Shown here: one piece after another, positions 13,230 through 21,628 of the stretch
Layout of the letters: every line of letters starts with the position of its first letter
How positions within the stretch are numbered: the stretch's first letter is position 1
Source of the DNA: Pollutimonas nitritireducens
GTDB lineage: Bacteria > Pseudomonadota > Gammaproteobacteria > Burkholderiales > Burkholderiaceae_B
Direction: 5' to 3'
NCBI RefSeq assembly: GCF_002849615.1
Contig: NZ_PDNV01000001.1
Span: forward strand, 310,001 to 374,000
DNA length: 64,000 bases
Translations under genes and position numbers: made by a program
Notes under the pieces: model-generated
The model's input: only the letters and a program-made list of their open reading frames with translations
The model's database searches: none
What the model was told of the DNA's origin: nothing

Positions 13230-13919
13230 ATGTCGAACTCGACACCTACGCCTGCCGCCTATCGGCTGGGGCTGGTTGGGCGCAAAGTCGGCATGACCCG
13301 TATTTTCACCGAGGAAGGCGAGTCCATCCCGGTAACAGTACTGGACGTGTCGAACAACCGCGTTACCCAAGTCAAGTCACCAGAAATCGATGGCTACGCG
13401 GCAGTGCAAGTTGCCTATGGCACACGTCGCGCTTCACGCGTGACCAAGCCGCAGGCAGGGCATTACGCCAAAGCCGGCGCCGAAGCCGGTAGTATCCTTA
13501 AAGAATTCCGTCTAGATCCCACCAAGGCCGCTGAATTTACAGCTGGTTCGGTCGTGGCCGTCGAAAGCGTGTTCGAAGCAGGACAAAAAGTAGACGTGAC
13601 TGGCACCACGATCGGTAAGGGCTTTGCCGGCACCATCAAGCGCCACCACTTCACCGGGCAACGTAATTCGCACGGTAACTCGCGTTCGCACCGCGTACCA
13701 GGTTCCATCGGCCAGGCTCAAGATCCCGGTCGCGTGTTCCCAGGTAAGAAAATGTCGGGTCACCTTGGTGATGCTACCCGTACCGTTCAAAATCTAGACA
13801 TCGTACGCGTCGACGCGGAACGTGGCTTGCTGTTGGTTAAGGGCGCAGTCCCAGGCCACAAGAACAGCGACGTCATCGTGCGTCCCGCCATCAAGATGTC
13901 GGCGAAGAAAGGAGCCTAA
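13230..13919 (+). CDS. rplC: 50S ribosomal protein uL3
   Basis: Early-assembly protein near the 3' end of 23S rRNA, with a loop reaching the peptidyl-transferase centre. 229 residues from ATG 13230, chosen because GGAG at 13220-13223 is a correctly spaced Shine-Dalgarno. The in-frame ATG at 13218 overlaps that site. The glutamine in [12 protein letters not shown] corresponds to the PrmB methylation site. First gene of the S10 operon after the transporter interruption. Confidence 0.96.
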   Translation: MSNSTPTPAAYRLGLVGRKVGMTRIFTEEGESIPVTVLDVSNNRVTQVKSPEIDGYAAVQVAYGTRRASRVTKPQAGHYAKAGAEAGSILKEFRLDPTKAAEFTAGSVVAVESVFEAGQKVDVTGTTIGKGFAGTIKRHHFTGQRNSHGNSRSHRVPGSIGQAQDPGRVFPGKKMSGHLGDATRTVQNLDIVRVDAERGLLLVKGAVPGHKNSDVIVRPAIKMSAKKGA

Positions 13920-13921
13920 TC

Positions 13922-14542
13922 ATGGAACTCAAGCTCCTGAATGACCAAGGTCAATCCGCAAGTACGTTCGCTGCTCCTGACACGATTTTCGGTCGCGACT
14001 TCAATGAAGCCCTGGTGCACCAAGTCGTCGTGGCCTTCCAGGCCAACGCACGCAGTGGCAACCGGGCCCAGAAGGGCCGCGATACCGTCAAGCACAGCAC
14101 CAAGAAGCCATGGCGCCAAAAAGGCACAGGCCGTGCCCGTTCCGGTATGACATCCTCGCCTATCTGGCGTGGAGGTGGTCGTGCGTTCCCTAATTCGCCT
14201 GAAGAAAACTTCACGCAGAAAGTCAACAAAAAAATGTATCGCGCCGGCATTCGTGCGATTCTTTCCCAGTTGGCTCGCGAAGATCGCATTTCCATCGTCG
14301 ATACTTTCGTTCTCGATGCGCCCAAAACGAAGTTGGCCGCAGACAAGCTCAAGAGCATGGGCCTCGAATCGGTGCTGATCATTACCGACGTGCTCGACGA
14401 AAATCTGTACCTCGCAACACGCAATCTGCCGCATGTTGCCGTGGTTGAACCGCGTTATGCCGATCCGCTGTCGCTGATCCACTACAAGCAAGTGCTGATC
14501 ACCAAGACGGCTATCGCTCAACTCGAGGAGATGTTGGGATGA
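13922..14542 (+). CDS. rplD: 50S ribosomal protein uL4
   Basis: Large-subunit protein whose long loop lines the exit tunnel; in E. coli it also represses the S10 operon. 206 residues. The tunnel-loop motif [14 protein letters not shown] is intact, with no change suggesting macrolide resistance. It begins 2 nt after the rplC stop and overlaps rplW by 4 nt. Confidence 0.97.
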   Translation: MELKLLNDQGQSASTFAAPDTIFGRDFNEALVHQVVVAFQANARSGNRAQKGRDTVKHSTKKPWRQKGTGRARSGMTSSPIWRGGGRAFPNSPEENFTQKVNKKMYRAGIRAILSQLAREDRISIVDTFVLDAPKTKLAADKLKSMGLESVLIITDVLDENLYLATRNLPHVAVVEPRYADPLSLIHYKQVLITKTAIAQLEEMLG

Positions 14543-14835
14543 ACGCCGAACGCTTACTGCAAATAATCCTGGCTCCCATCGTGACTGAAAAAGCCACGTT
14601 TGTTGCCGAAAAAAATCAGCAAATCGCTTTCCGTGTCGCTGCCGACGCAAGCAAGCCCGAAATCAAGGCTGCCATTGAACTCTTGTTCAAGGTGGAAGTT
14701 GAGTCGGTGCAGGTCTTGAACCGCAAGGGCAAAGAAAAGCGCTTTGGCCGTTTCATGGGTCGCCGCCGTAACGAGCGCAAAGCATATGTTTCGCTCAAGC
14801 CCGGTCAGGAACTCGACTTTACGGAGGTGAATTAA
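14539..14835 (+). CDS. rplW: 50S ribosomal protein uL23
   Basis: Sits at the tunnel exit and is the docking site for trigger factor and SRP. 98 residues of standard form, opening [20 protein letters not shown]. The start ATG overlaps the rplD stop (ATGA), so the two are coupled. Confidence 0.97.
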   Translation: MNAERLLQIILAPIVTEKATFVAEKNQQIAFRVAADASKPEIKAAIELLFKVEVESVQVLNRKGKEKRFGRFMGRRRNERKAYVSLKPGQELDFTEVN

Positions 14836-15663
14836 ATGGCACTCGTAAAAGTCAAGCCGACTTCGCCCGGTCGCCGTGGCATGATCAAGGTGGTTACACC
14901 TGGTCTGCATAAAGGCGCTCCCTTCGAAGCTCTGCTCGAAAAACAAACTCGCGGCTCCGGTCGCAACAACAATGGCCACATTACTGTGCGCCATCGTGGC
15001 GGTGGCCACAAGCAGCATTACCGTCTCGTCGACTTCCGTCGCAACAAAGACGGCATTCCTGCCAAGGTCGAACGTCTGGAATACGACCCTAACCGCACTG
15101 CACACATTGCTTTGTTGTGCTATGCCGACGGCGAGCGCCGCTACATCATCGCTCCTCGTGGCCTGGAAGTAGGCGCAACGCTGTTGTCGGGTCTGGATGC
15201 TCCCATCCGCTCGGGCAATACGCTGCCTATCCGCAACATCCCAGTGGGTTCAACCATACACTGCATCGAAATGCTTCCGGGCAAGGGTGCACAAATGGCT
15301 CGCTCCGCAGGTGCCTCGGCTGTCCTGATGGCTCGCGAAGGTACTTATGCCCAGGTGCGCTTGCGCTCTGGCGAAGTCCGTCGTGTCCATATCGACTGCC
15401 GTGCAACCATCGGTGAAGTCGGAAACGAAGAACACAGCTTGCGTCAAATCGGTAAAGCCGGTGCGATGCGCTGGCGTGGTGTACGTCCTACGGTTCGTGG
15501 TGTTGCCATGAACCCGGTCGATCACCCGCACGGTGGTGGCGAAGGCCGCACTGGTGAAGGTCGCGAACCGGTTTCCCCATGGGGCACTCCGGCCAAGGGC
15601 TTCAGAACCCGTCGTAACAAGCGCACAGACAATATGATTGTCTCGCGCCGCAAGCGCAAGTAA
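14836..15663 (+). CDS. rplB: 50S ribosomal protein uL2
   Basis: Conserved large-subunit protein needed for subunit joining and peptidyl transfer. 275 residues. The C-terminal region [15 protein letters not shown] contains the functionally important histidine (His229 in E. coli). It begins directly after the rplW stop, with a good GGAGGTGA Shine-Dalgarno inside rplW. Confidence 0.98.
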   Translation: MALVKVKPTSPGRRGMIKVVTPGLHKGAPFEALLEKQTRGSGRNNNGHITVRHRGGGHKQHYRLVDFRRNKDGIPAKVERLEYDPNRTAHIALLCYADGERRYIIAPRGLEVGATLLSGLDAPIRSGNTLPIRNIPVGSTIHCIEMLPGKGAQMARSAGASAVLMAREGTYAQVRLRSGEVRRVHIDCRATIGEVGNEEHSLRQIGKAGAMRWRGVRPTVRGVAMNPVDHPHGGGEGRTGEGREPVSPWGTPAKGFRTRRNKRTDNMIVSRRKRK

Positions 15664-15675
15664 GGGGCGAACACT

Positions 15676-15951
15676 ATGTCACGTTCGATCAAGAAAGGCC
15701 CATTCGTCGACGCGCATTTGATCAAAAAGATCGATGCGGCCGTCGAGGGCAAAGACAAAAAGCCGATCAAAACCTGGTCGCGCCGTTCCACCATCCTGCC
15801 CGAGTTTATTGGGCTGACGATTGCTGTGCATAATGGCCGCCAGCACGTTCCCGTGTACGTCAACGAGAACATGGTCGGCCACAAGCTCGGCGAGTTCGCA
15901 CTGACCCGTACGTTCAAGGGCCATGCTGCGGACAAAAAGTCCAAGAGGTAA
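15676..15951 (+). CDS. rpsS: 30S ribosomal protein uS19
   Basis: Head protein contacting S13 and the A-site finger. 91 residues, opening [19 protein letters not shown], typical for the family. Shine-Dalgarno AAGGGGCG precedes the ATG. rplV starts 3 nt after the stop. Confidence 0.97.
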   Translation: MSRSIKKGPFVDAHLIKKIDAAVEGKDKKPIKTWSRRSTILPEFIGLTIAVHNGRQHVPVYVNENMVGHKLGEFALTRTFKGHAADKKSKR

Positions 15952-15954
15952 GTG

Positions 15955-16284
15955 ATGGAAACTACAGCTATTATCCGTGGAGTCCATATCTCGGCCCAGA
16001 AGACACGTCTTGTTGCGGATCTGATCCGTGGCAAGTCAGTTGCCCAGGCGCTGAATATCCTGACATTCACACCCAAGAAAGCCGCGGGTCTGCTCAAGAA
16101 AGCTCTTGAGTCCGCGATCGCCAACGCCGAACACAACGACGGCGCCGATATCGATGAACTTAAAGTCACTACGATCTATATTGACAAGGCTCAATCGATG
16201 AAGCGTTTTTCCGCCCGTGCAAAAGGCCGCGGTAACCGCATCGAGAAGCAGACTTGCCACATTGTGGTCAAAGTCGGCGCCTAA
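15955..16284 (+). CDS. rplV: 50S ribosomal protein uL22
   Basis: Exit-tunnel protein with an extended beta-hairpin ([15 protein letters not shown] near the C-terminus). 109 residues from ATG 15955. A GTG at 15952 directly before it would add one residue, but AGAGG suits the ATG better. No insertion or deletion is seen in the hairpin. Confidence 0.96.
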   Translation: METTAIIRGVHISAQKTRLVADLIRGKSVAQALNILTFTPKKAAGLLKKALESAIANAEHNDGADIDELKVTTIYIDKAQSMKRFSARAKGRGNRIEKQTCHIVVKVGA

Positions 16285-16293
16285 GGAGCAACA

Positions 16294-17082
16294 ATGGGAC
16301 AGAAAATACACCCGATTGGGTTCCGCCTCGCGGTTAACCGTAACTGGACTTCGCGTTGGTACGCCGACGACAAGGACTTTGGCGGCATGCTTGCCGAAGA
16401 CATCCGTGTACGCGAATATCTGAAGAAAAAACTGAAGAGTGCTTCTGTTGGCCGCGTGATTATCGAGCGTCCAGCCAAGAATGCCCGCATTACCATTTAC
16501 TCGGCTCGTCCGGGCGTGGTAATTGGCAAACGCGGCGAAGACATCGAGAACCTCAAGTCCGATCTGCAGCGCTTGATGGGCGTGCCCGTGCACGTCAATA
16601 TCGAAGAAATTCGCAAGCCCGAAACCGATGCTCAGCTTGTTGCCGACTCGATTGCCCAGCAGCTCGAAAAACGCATCATGTTCCGCCGCGCCATGAAACG
16701 CGCCATGCAGAATGCAATGCGTCTTGGTGCCCAAGGCATCAAGATCATGAGCGCAGGTCGTTTGAATGGTATCGAAATTGCCCGTACCGAATGGTATCGC
16801 GAAGGTCGTGTGCCACTGCACACATTGCGCGCCAATATCGACTACGGCACTGCCGAAGCCCAAACAACCTATGGCATCATCGGTATCAAAGTCTGGGTCT
16901 ACAAGGGTGACATGTTGCCTAACGGCGAAATGCCTCCCGAGACCGCAGCGCCCCGTGATGAAGAGCGTCGTCCGCGTCGTGCGCCCCGTGGCGACCGTCC
17001 AGACAGCCGTCGTCCCGCTGGTGCTGCGCGTGGTCGCGGCCCTCGCAAGCCAGACGCCGCGCCGGCGCCTGAAGGAGAATAA
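16294..17082 (+). CDS. rpsC: 30S ribosomal protein uS3
   Basis: mRNA-entry-channel protein with mRNA helicase function. 262 residues, longer than the 233 of E. coli. The KH domain holds [13 protein letters not shown]. The extra length is a basic, Pro/Arg/Gly-rich disordered tail ([20 protein letters not shown] and onward), as seen in other Burkholderiales. Followed by rplP after 3 nt. Confidence 0.97.
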   Translation: MGQKIHPIGFRLAVNRNWTSRWYADDKDFGGMLAEDIRVREYLKKKLKSASVGRVIIERPAKNARITIYSARPGVVIGKRGEDIENLKSDLQRLMGVPVHVNIEEIRKPETDAQLVADSIAQQLEKRIMFRRAMKRAMQNAMRLGAQGIKIMSAGRLNGIEIARTEWYREGRVPLHTLRANIDYGTAEAQTTYGIIGIKVWVYKGDMLPNGEMPPETAAPRDEERRPRRAPRGDRPDSRRPAGAARGRGPRKPDAAPAPEGE

Positions 17083-17085
17083 AAC

Positions 17086-17502
17086 ATGCTGCAACCAGCA
17101 CGCAGAAAATACCGCAAAGAGCAAAAAGGCCGCAATACGGGCCTGGCTACTCGCGGTGCAGAAGTTTCGTTTGGCGATTTCGGTCTGAAGTCCATCGACC
17201 GTGGCCGTCTGACCGCACGCCAAATTGAAGCTGCTCGACGTGCGATCAACCGCCACATCAAACGTGGTGGCCGTATCTGGATCCGTATCTTCCCCGACAA
17301 GCCGATTTCGCAGAAACCTGCCGAAGTCCGCATGGGTAACGGTAAGGGTAATCCGGAATACTGGGTCGCAGAAATTCAACCCGGCAAGGTGCTTTATGAA
17401 ATGGAAGGTGTAAGCGAAGAGCTTGCACGTGAAGCTTTCCGCCTGGCCGCCGCTAAGTTGCCCTTGCGCACGACATTCGTGTCGCGCCACATTGGTGCTT
17501 AA
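17086..17502 (+). CDS. rplP: 50S ribosomal protein uL16
   Basis: A-site-proximal large-subunit protein; its Arg81 in E. coli is hydroxylated by RoxA. 138 residues, opening [25 protein letters not shown]-like sequence is replaced here by [15 protein letters not shown], which is normal for the family. Shine-Dalgarno GGAG is inside the end of rpsC. Confidence 0.97.
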   Translation: MLQPARRKYRKEQKGRNTGLATRGAEVSFGDFGLKSIDRGRLTARQIEAARRAINRHIKRGGRIWIRIFPDKPISQKPAEVRMGNGKGNPEYWVAEIQPGKVLYEMEGVSEELAREAFRLAAAKLPLRTTFVSRHIGA

Positions 17503-17511
17503 GGAGACCTC

Positions 17512-17703
17512 ATGAAAGCCAGCGAACTCCGTTCCAAAGACGCCACCGAGCTCGGTAAAGAGCTCGAGAGCCTGCTCAGAGCACAATTCAACCTGCGTAT
17601 GCAGCGTGCTACTCAGCAGCTTTCCAACACCAGTCAAATTGGCAAGGTCCGTCGCGATATCGCGCGTGTCCGTACCATCATGACTGAGAACGCAGGAAAG
17701 TAA
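17512..17703 (+). CDS. rpmC: 50S ribosomal protein uL29
   Basis: Small two-helix protein beside the tunnel exit, 63 residues. It shows the family pattern MKASELR...L...L..LL..QFNLRMQ.AT.QL. GGAG Shine-Dalgarno precedes the ATG. rpsQ begins 1 nt after its stop. Confidence 0.97.
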   Translation: MKASELRSKDATELGKELESLLRAQFNLRMQRATQQLSNTSQIGKVRRDIARVRTIMTENAGK

Positions 17704-17704
17704 G

Positions 17705-17986
17705 ATGAGCGAAACTCAAAATACCCAGCCAGCCAAACGCCAGCGTACCCTCGTTGGCAAGGTGGTGAGCAACAAAATGGAAAAGACTGTCGTGGTTAGC
17801 GTTGAGCGCCGCGTCAAGCACCCCATTTTTGGCAAGATCATTGTGCGCACGAACAAGTACAAAGCGCATGACGAAACGAACCAGTACAACGAAGGTGACA
17901 TGGTCGAAATCGCAGAAGGTCGTCCGATCTCCCGCGACAAGTCATGGGTTGTCGTACGTTTGCTCGAAGCCTCGCGCGCTATTTAA
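17705..17986 (+). CDS. rpsQ: 30S ribosomal protein uS17
   Basis: Primary 16S binder with an OB fold, 93 residues, containing [14 protein letters not shown] and HPIFGKI. It is the last ribosomal gene before the long interruption. In the usual bacterial order rplN would follow; here it appears 21 kb later. Confidence 0.97.
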   Translation: MSETQNTQPAKRQRTLVGKVVSNKMEKTVVVSVERRVKHPIFGKIIVRTNKYKAHDETNQYNEGDMVEIAEGRPISRDKSWVVVRLLEASRAI

Positions 17987-18041
17987 GTAATGCCCGGAGC
18001 AGCGTACGCGCTGCGCCGCCATCACTCTGATACGCCGTAAA

Positions 18042-18077
18042 AAGAAGCCCCCGATTCGCAAGAGTCGGGGGCTTCTT
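18042..18077. terminator. Bidirectional terminator between rpsQ and fadD
   Basis: A 16-bp stem, AAGAAGCCCCCGATTC (18042-18057) with GAGTCGGGGGCTTCTT (18062-18077), capped by a GCAA tetraloop and containing one G-U pair. On the minus strand it runs into a five-T tract, so it suits fadD best. On the plus strand it ends the S10 transcript with a poorer T-tract. Confidence 0.85.
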
Positions 18078-18110
18078 CCTGGGTCTGGCATCAGCGTCAC
18101 AGCGCCGCGA

Positions 18111-19769
18111 TCATCGGAGTTCGCGTCGCAGTATCTTGCCCACATTGGTGCGCGGAAAATCGTCCCGGAATTCCACTGACTTGGGTGCCTTGTAGCCGGT
18201 AAGCATGCTGCGGCAGTGCTTGATCAGCGCCTCTTCGGTAAGCGTGTCGTTCTTGCGGATGACGAACAGCTTGACGACCTCGCCGGAATGTTCGTCGGGT
18301 ACGCCAATGGCCGCTGCTTCACGCACGTCGGGGTGCTGCATGGCCACCGCCTCGACTTCATTCGGATAGACATTGAATCCCGACACTAGAATCATGTCTT
18401 TCTTGCGGTCCAGAATGAAGATATAGCCCTCGTTATTGACATAGCCAATATCACCGGTGCGCAGGAACCCGTCCGGATCAAACGCTTTCGCAGTCTCATC
18501 GGGTCGGTTCCAGTATCCGGGGGTCACCTGTGGCCCGCGCACGCATATTTCTCCACTTTCTCCCAGGGCTAGTTCCTTTCCTTCGTCGTTGCGTATGGAT
18601 ATCTCGGTGGATGGCACCGGCAAACCAATGGAGCCGTCGAACGTGACCTTGTCCAGTGGGTTGATGGTGACAGCAGGAGAGGTTTCGGTGAGGCCGTAGG
18701 CCTGGGCCAATGGCTTGCCGGTAGCCCTCAACCAGCGTTGCGCAACGACTTCCTGAACCGCCATCCCGCCGCCGAGAGTGATCCGCAAGGATGAGAAATC
18801 CAGTTTGGAAAACTCAGGGTTGTTGAGCAGCGCATTGAACAGTGTATTTACGCCGGTAATTGCCGTGAACTTGACCTTGCCCATGTTCTTGATGAGATCG
18901 GGAATGTCGCGGGCATTGATCACAAGCAGGTTCTGCGCACCCAACTTCATGAAGGTCAGGCAGTTGGCCGTGAGCGCAAAGATATGATACATGGGCAGGG
19001 CTGTGACGATGCATTCCTTGCCTTCGGTCGTGTATGGCTTGACCCAGGCATGGGCTTGGCACAGGTTCGATACCAAGTTTCCATGCGTGAGCATTGCGCC
19101 TTTCGCCACACCGGTAGTACCACCCGTGTACTGCAGGCATGCAAGGTCGCCGTGGGTAAGCGTCACAGGCGTATACCGGGCATTTTTTCCGGCCTTTAGC
19201 GCCTGCTTCAGACTGATTGTGCCGGGCAGCTTCCAGGCTGGAACAAGTTTCTTTACGTGTCGCACAACGAGATTGGTAATTGCACCTTTTACCGTCCCCA
19301 GCATTTCGCCTATCGACGTAACCACGATATGTCTGATGGCCGTATTGGGCAGCGCTTTTTCCAGGGTGGCGGCAAAGTTTTCAGCGATGATAATGGTCGT
19401 AGCGCCCGAGTCCGCTAGCTGGTGCGTCAATTCGGCGGGCGTATACAAGGGATTGGTATTGACGACCACAGCGCCCGCGCGTAGTGCACCGAACAGGCAG
19501 ATTGGATACTGCAGCACGTTGGGCAGCATCAAGGCCACACGGTCGCCTTTCTGCACGCCGATCGCATGCAGCCATGCAGCGAAGTGGCGCGAATGGGCGT
19601 CCAGCTCGCCGTAGCTCATCCTCGTACCCATGCTGATGTAGGCGGTGGCCCCGGAAAATCGTGCACAGCTTTCCTCGAACATGGCTACAAGCGAACTATA
19701 AGCGTTCGCCTGCTCGGTGATGTCGCCAGGTATGCCGGGCGGGTAATGATCAAGCCAGATGCGTTCCAT
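18111..19769 (-). CDS. fadD: Long-chain fatty acid-CoA ligase
   Basis: Activates fatty acids to acyl-CoA through an acyl-AMP intermediate, for beta-oxidation. 552 residues from ATG 19769. AMP-binding motif YTGGTTGVAKG is at 214-224, the YGLTE segment follows in the middle, and the hinge and C-terminal catalytic Lys lie in the PRTNVGKILRRELR tail. An in-frame ATG at 19835 would add a 22-residue extension unlike the family, so the start with a GGGGAC Shine-Dalgarno was preferred. It is not in the psrA-like operon, and no PsrA-type palindrome was seen upstream, but its role is linked to the genes that follow. Confidence 0.92.
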   Translation of the reverse strand: MERIWLDHYPPGIPGDITEQANAYSSLVAMFEESCARFSGATAYISMGTRMSYGELDAHSRHFAAWLHAIGVQKGDRVALMLPNVLQYPICLFGALRAGAVVVNTNPLYTPAELTHQLADSGATTIIIAENFAATLEKALPNTAIRHIVVTSIGEMLGTVKGAITNLVVRHVKKLVPAWKLPGTISLKQALKAGKNARYTPVTLTHGDLACLQYTGGTTGVAKGAMLTHGNLVSNLCQAHAWVKPYTTEGKECIVTALPMYHIFALTANCLTFMKLGAQNLLVINARDIPDLIKNMGKVKFTAITGVNTLFNALLNNPEFSKLDFSSLRITLGGGMAVQEVVAQRWLRATGKPLAQAYGLTETSPAVTINPLDKVTFDGSIGLPVPSTEISIRNDEGKELALGESGEICVRGPQVTPGYWNRPDETAKAFDPDGFLRTGDIGYVNNEGYIFILDRKKDMILVSGFNVYPNEVEAVAMQHPDVREAAAIGVPDEHSGEVVKLFVIRKNDTLTEEALIKHCRSMLTGYKAPKSVEFRDDFPRTNVGKILRRELR

Positions 19770-20036
19770 GGTGTGTCCCCATTCTGTTATATCTATCCGG
19801 GCAGGGCCGTGCTCTTGCGACCTGGCCTCCGGCATTCATGCAGCAAGTGCGCGCACCGTCTCGCTCTGCTTCTCTTAGCATAACCGACGGCCCCCTGGCT
19901 GACGTCGACATCCAATTTCACTCACGCGCAGGACTGTTAGTTGCTGTTGGCGCAGACTTGGCGCGCCGGCATGGTGCAAATGCCGTCCGGATGGCTCCAT
20001 ACCATCACAACTTCCGAAGCAAGGAGCGCAAGCATT

Positions 20037-20360
20037 GTGTTGAATGATCCCCTGGTGCTTATTTTGATGTATTTCGTTGTGCCCCTTTGGCTGGCCGCTG
20101 GATTTGCCGACTGGTTATGCCATCGCGCAAGCCATATTGAAACGACATCGGGGCCCAAAGAGTCGGTATTTCATCTACTGCAGTTCGGTGAGGTGAGCCT
20201 TGGCCTGTTGGCCGCGATTTTTCTCGAGATCAACGCCGGCATAATCGCATTCATAATGCTTATGTTTGTCGTACACGAGGCCACCGCATTGTGGATGCCA
20301 GGCATCGTTAGCGAGACAACGTCCGCTGTTGTCTCGCGCCTTTGCCGGGTATCGGATTAG
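20037..20360 (+). CDS. Small conserved membrane protein, probably truncated at the 3' end
   Basis: 107 residues from a GTG at 20037, chosen because AAGGAG (20021-20026) is well spaced. It shows an N-terminal membrane segment, then GFADWLCHRASHIETTSG and HEATALW, histidine-rich motifs recalled from a conserved inner-membrane family of betaproteobacteria. In relatives, as I remember them, the chain continues after HEATALW with another membrane helix and a second His-rich motif. Here it switches to an unrelated 21-residue end that overlaps the fadL stop by 4 nt. Function unknown; it may be a decaying copy. Confidence 0.55.
   Translation: MLNDPLVLILMYFVVPLWLAAGFADWLCHRASHIETTSGPKESVFHLLQFGEVSLGLLAAIFLEINAGIIAFIMLMFVVHEATALWMPGIVSETTSAVVSRLCRVSD
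20311..20337. terminator. Hairpin at the 3' end of fadL
   Basis: GCGAGACAAC (20311-20320) and GTTGTCTCGC (20328-20337) pair perfectly over 10 bp with a 7-nt loop. It lies just beyond the fadL stop on the minus strand and inside the end of the opposing small gene. There is no T-run on either side, so termination is only probable. Confidence 0.5.
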
Positions 20361-21628
20361 AAGCGATGCGATACTTGTACCCCGATCAGGTTGGCATTCG
20401 AATCGTAGTTGCCGCGAACGGTTCCTTTGGTTGGGTCCGTATCGTTATTAATTGACGTGTTCTTGAGAAACAAATGGGTGTATCCCACGTCCACGGTCGT
20501 CCGGTCGTTGACGTTGTATTGCGCACCCACGGAGACCCAATAGCGGTTGTTGTCCGGCAGCGATGTGGGACGGTAGGTGTCGGAGTCGACAGGAGACTGG
20601 TCCCAAGCGAGGCCGCTCTTGAGCGTCCACTGCTGGTTCAGCCTGTAGTTGGCGCCCAGGGCCACACGCCACGTGTCGCGGAATCGTAGGTCCAGACTGT
20701 CTTGCCCAAGCGGGCCGTTATCAATGTCCAGGGACTTGATACTGCTCCAACCCGTCCATGAAACGTCTGCAAGAAGCTGCCATTTGCTGTTCAGGTCATG
20801 CACTACGCTGAATATGGCGGTGTCCGGTAATTCCACGGAGGTGGCGGCATTCACGCTGCGGGCAGGTATTGGCGCCGGCACGCTTTGATTGGTCAACTTG
20901 GTAGAACCATCCGGGTCGATCTTGACCTTGGACCGATAAGACAGGCCGATACGGGTTTCCGGTGTGACTTGGTACTGAGCACCCAGGTTCCAGCCCCAGC
21001 CGTCCCCCTTGAGCTTGACCGTAGCGTCAAGATCGCCCATGTATCCAACGGGACCCATTGCAGGTACGGCCCGGCTGAACTCGGCATCCAGGTACATCCA
21101 ATTGACACCGGCGCCCAGCGAAAGACGGTCGTTGACCTTGTAAGCGATCGAGGGATTCACGTTAACGGTCTTGATTTCGAACTTTTTGGAGTGATACCGC
21201 CCTGTCCAGTTGCCGTCCTCGTATTCGGTCATCAAGCCGAATGGCGCACCGACGCCCAGGCCAAGGTACCAACTTGGCGTAAGTTCCCACGACATGTAGG
21301 CATTGGGCACGACGGCCCAGGAGCCGGCATCGCCGCCATTCGGGCCCGTTGCGCCGGGTACCCTGCTGCCCTCGTTGTCGAACTTGAACGATGGGCGGAT
21401 TGCCGTTAGCCCGCCTGAAACATTGACGCCCTGCAGGCGCGTCATCCCAGCGGGATTGTAGTAAATGGTGCTGGCGTTTTCCGCTATTGCGCCCGAACCC
21501 GCATAGGCGTTACCTAGTCCGCTGGCGTTTTGCTCCATGATCTGGAACCCTGCCGCATGAGCATTTGCCGCGGCAAGTCCGGCTACGACTGCGGAAATAA
21601 TGCGTATCGACGAAACTACCTTTTTCAT
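20357..21628 (-). CDS. fadL: Outer-membrane long-chain fatty acid transporter
   Basis: Beta-barrel channel that takes up long-chain fatty acids and other hydrophobic compounds. 423 residues: signal peptide (MKKVVSSIRIISAVVAGLAA...AHA), then AGFQIMEQNASGLGNAYAG and the NPAGM motif of the FadL hatch, and a C-terminal aromatic end (VSHRF) for BAM recognition. Its ATG overlaps the stop of the fadJ-like gene (ATGA), with GGAGG before it, so it is the last gene of the fad operon. Confidence 0.93.
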   Translation of the reverse strand: MKKVVSSIRIISAVVAGLAAANAHAAGFQIMEQNASGLGNAYAGSGAIAENASTIYYNPAGMTRLQGVNVSGGLTAIRPSFKFDNEGSRVPGATGPNGGDAGSWAVVPNAYMSWELTPSWYLGLGVGAPFGLMTEYEDGNWTGRYHSKKFEIKTVNVNPSIAYKVNDRLSLGAGVNWMYLDAEFSRAVPAMGPVGYMGDLDATVKLKGDGWGWNLGAQYQVTPETRIGLSYRSKVKIDPDGSTKLTNQSVPAPIPARSVNAATSVELPDTAIFSVVHDLNSKWQLLADVSWTGWSSIKSLDIDNGPLGQDSLDLRFRDTWRVALGANYRLNQQWTLKSGLAWDQSPVDSDTYRPTSLPDNNRYWVSVGAQYNVNDRTTVDVGYTHLFLKNTSINNDTDPTKGTVRGNYDSNANLIGVQVSHRF

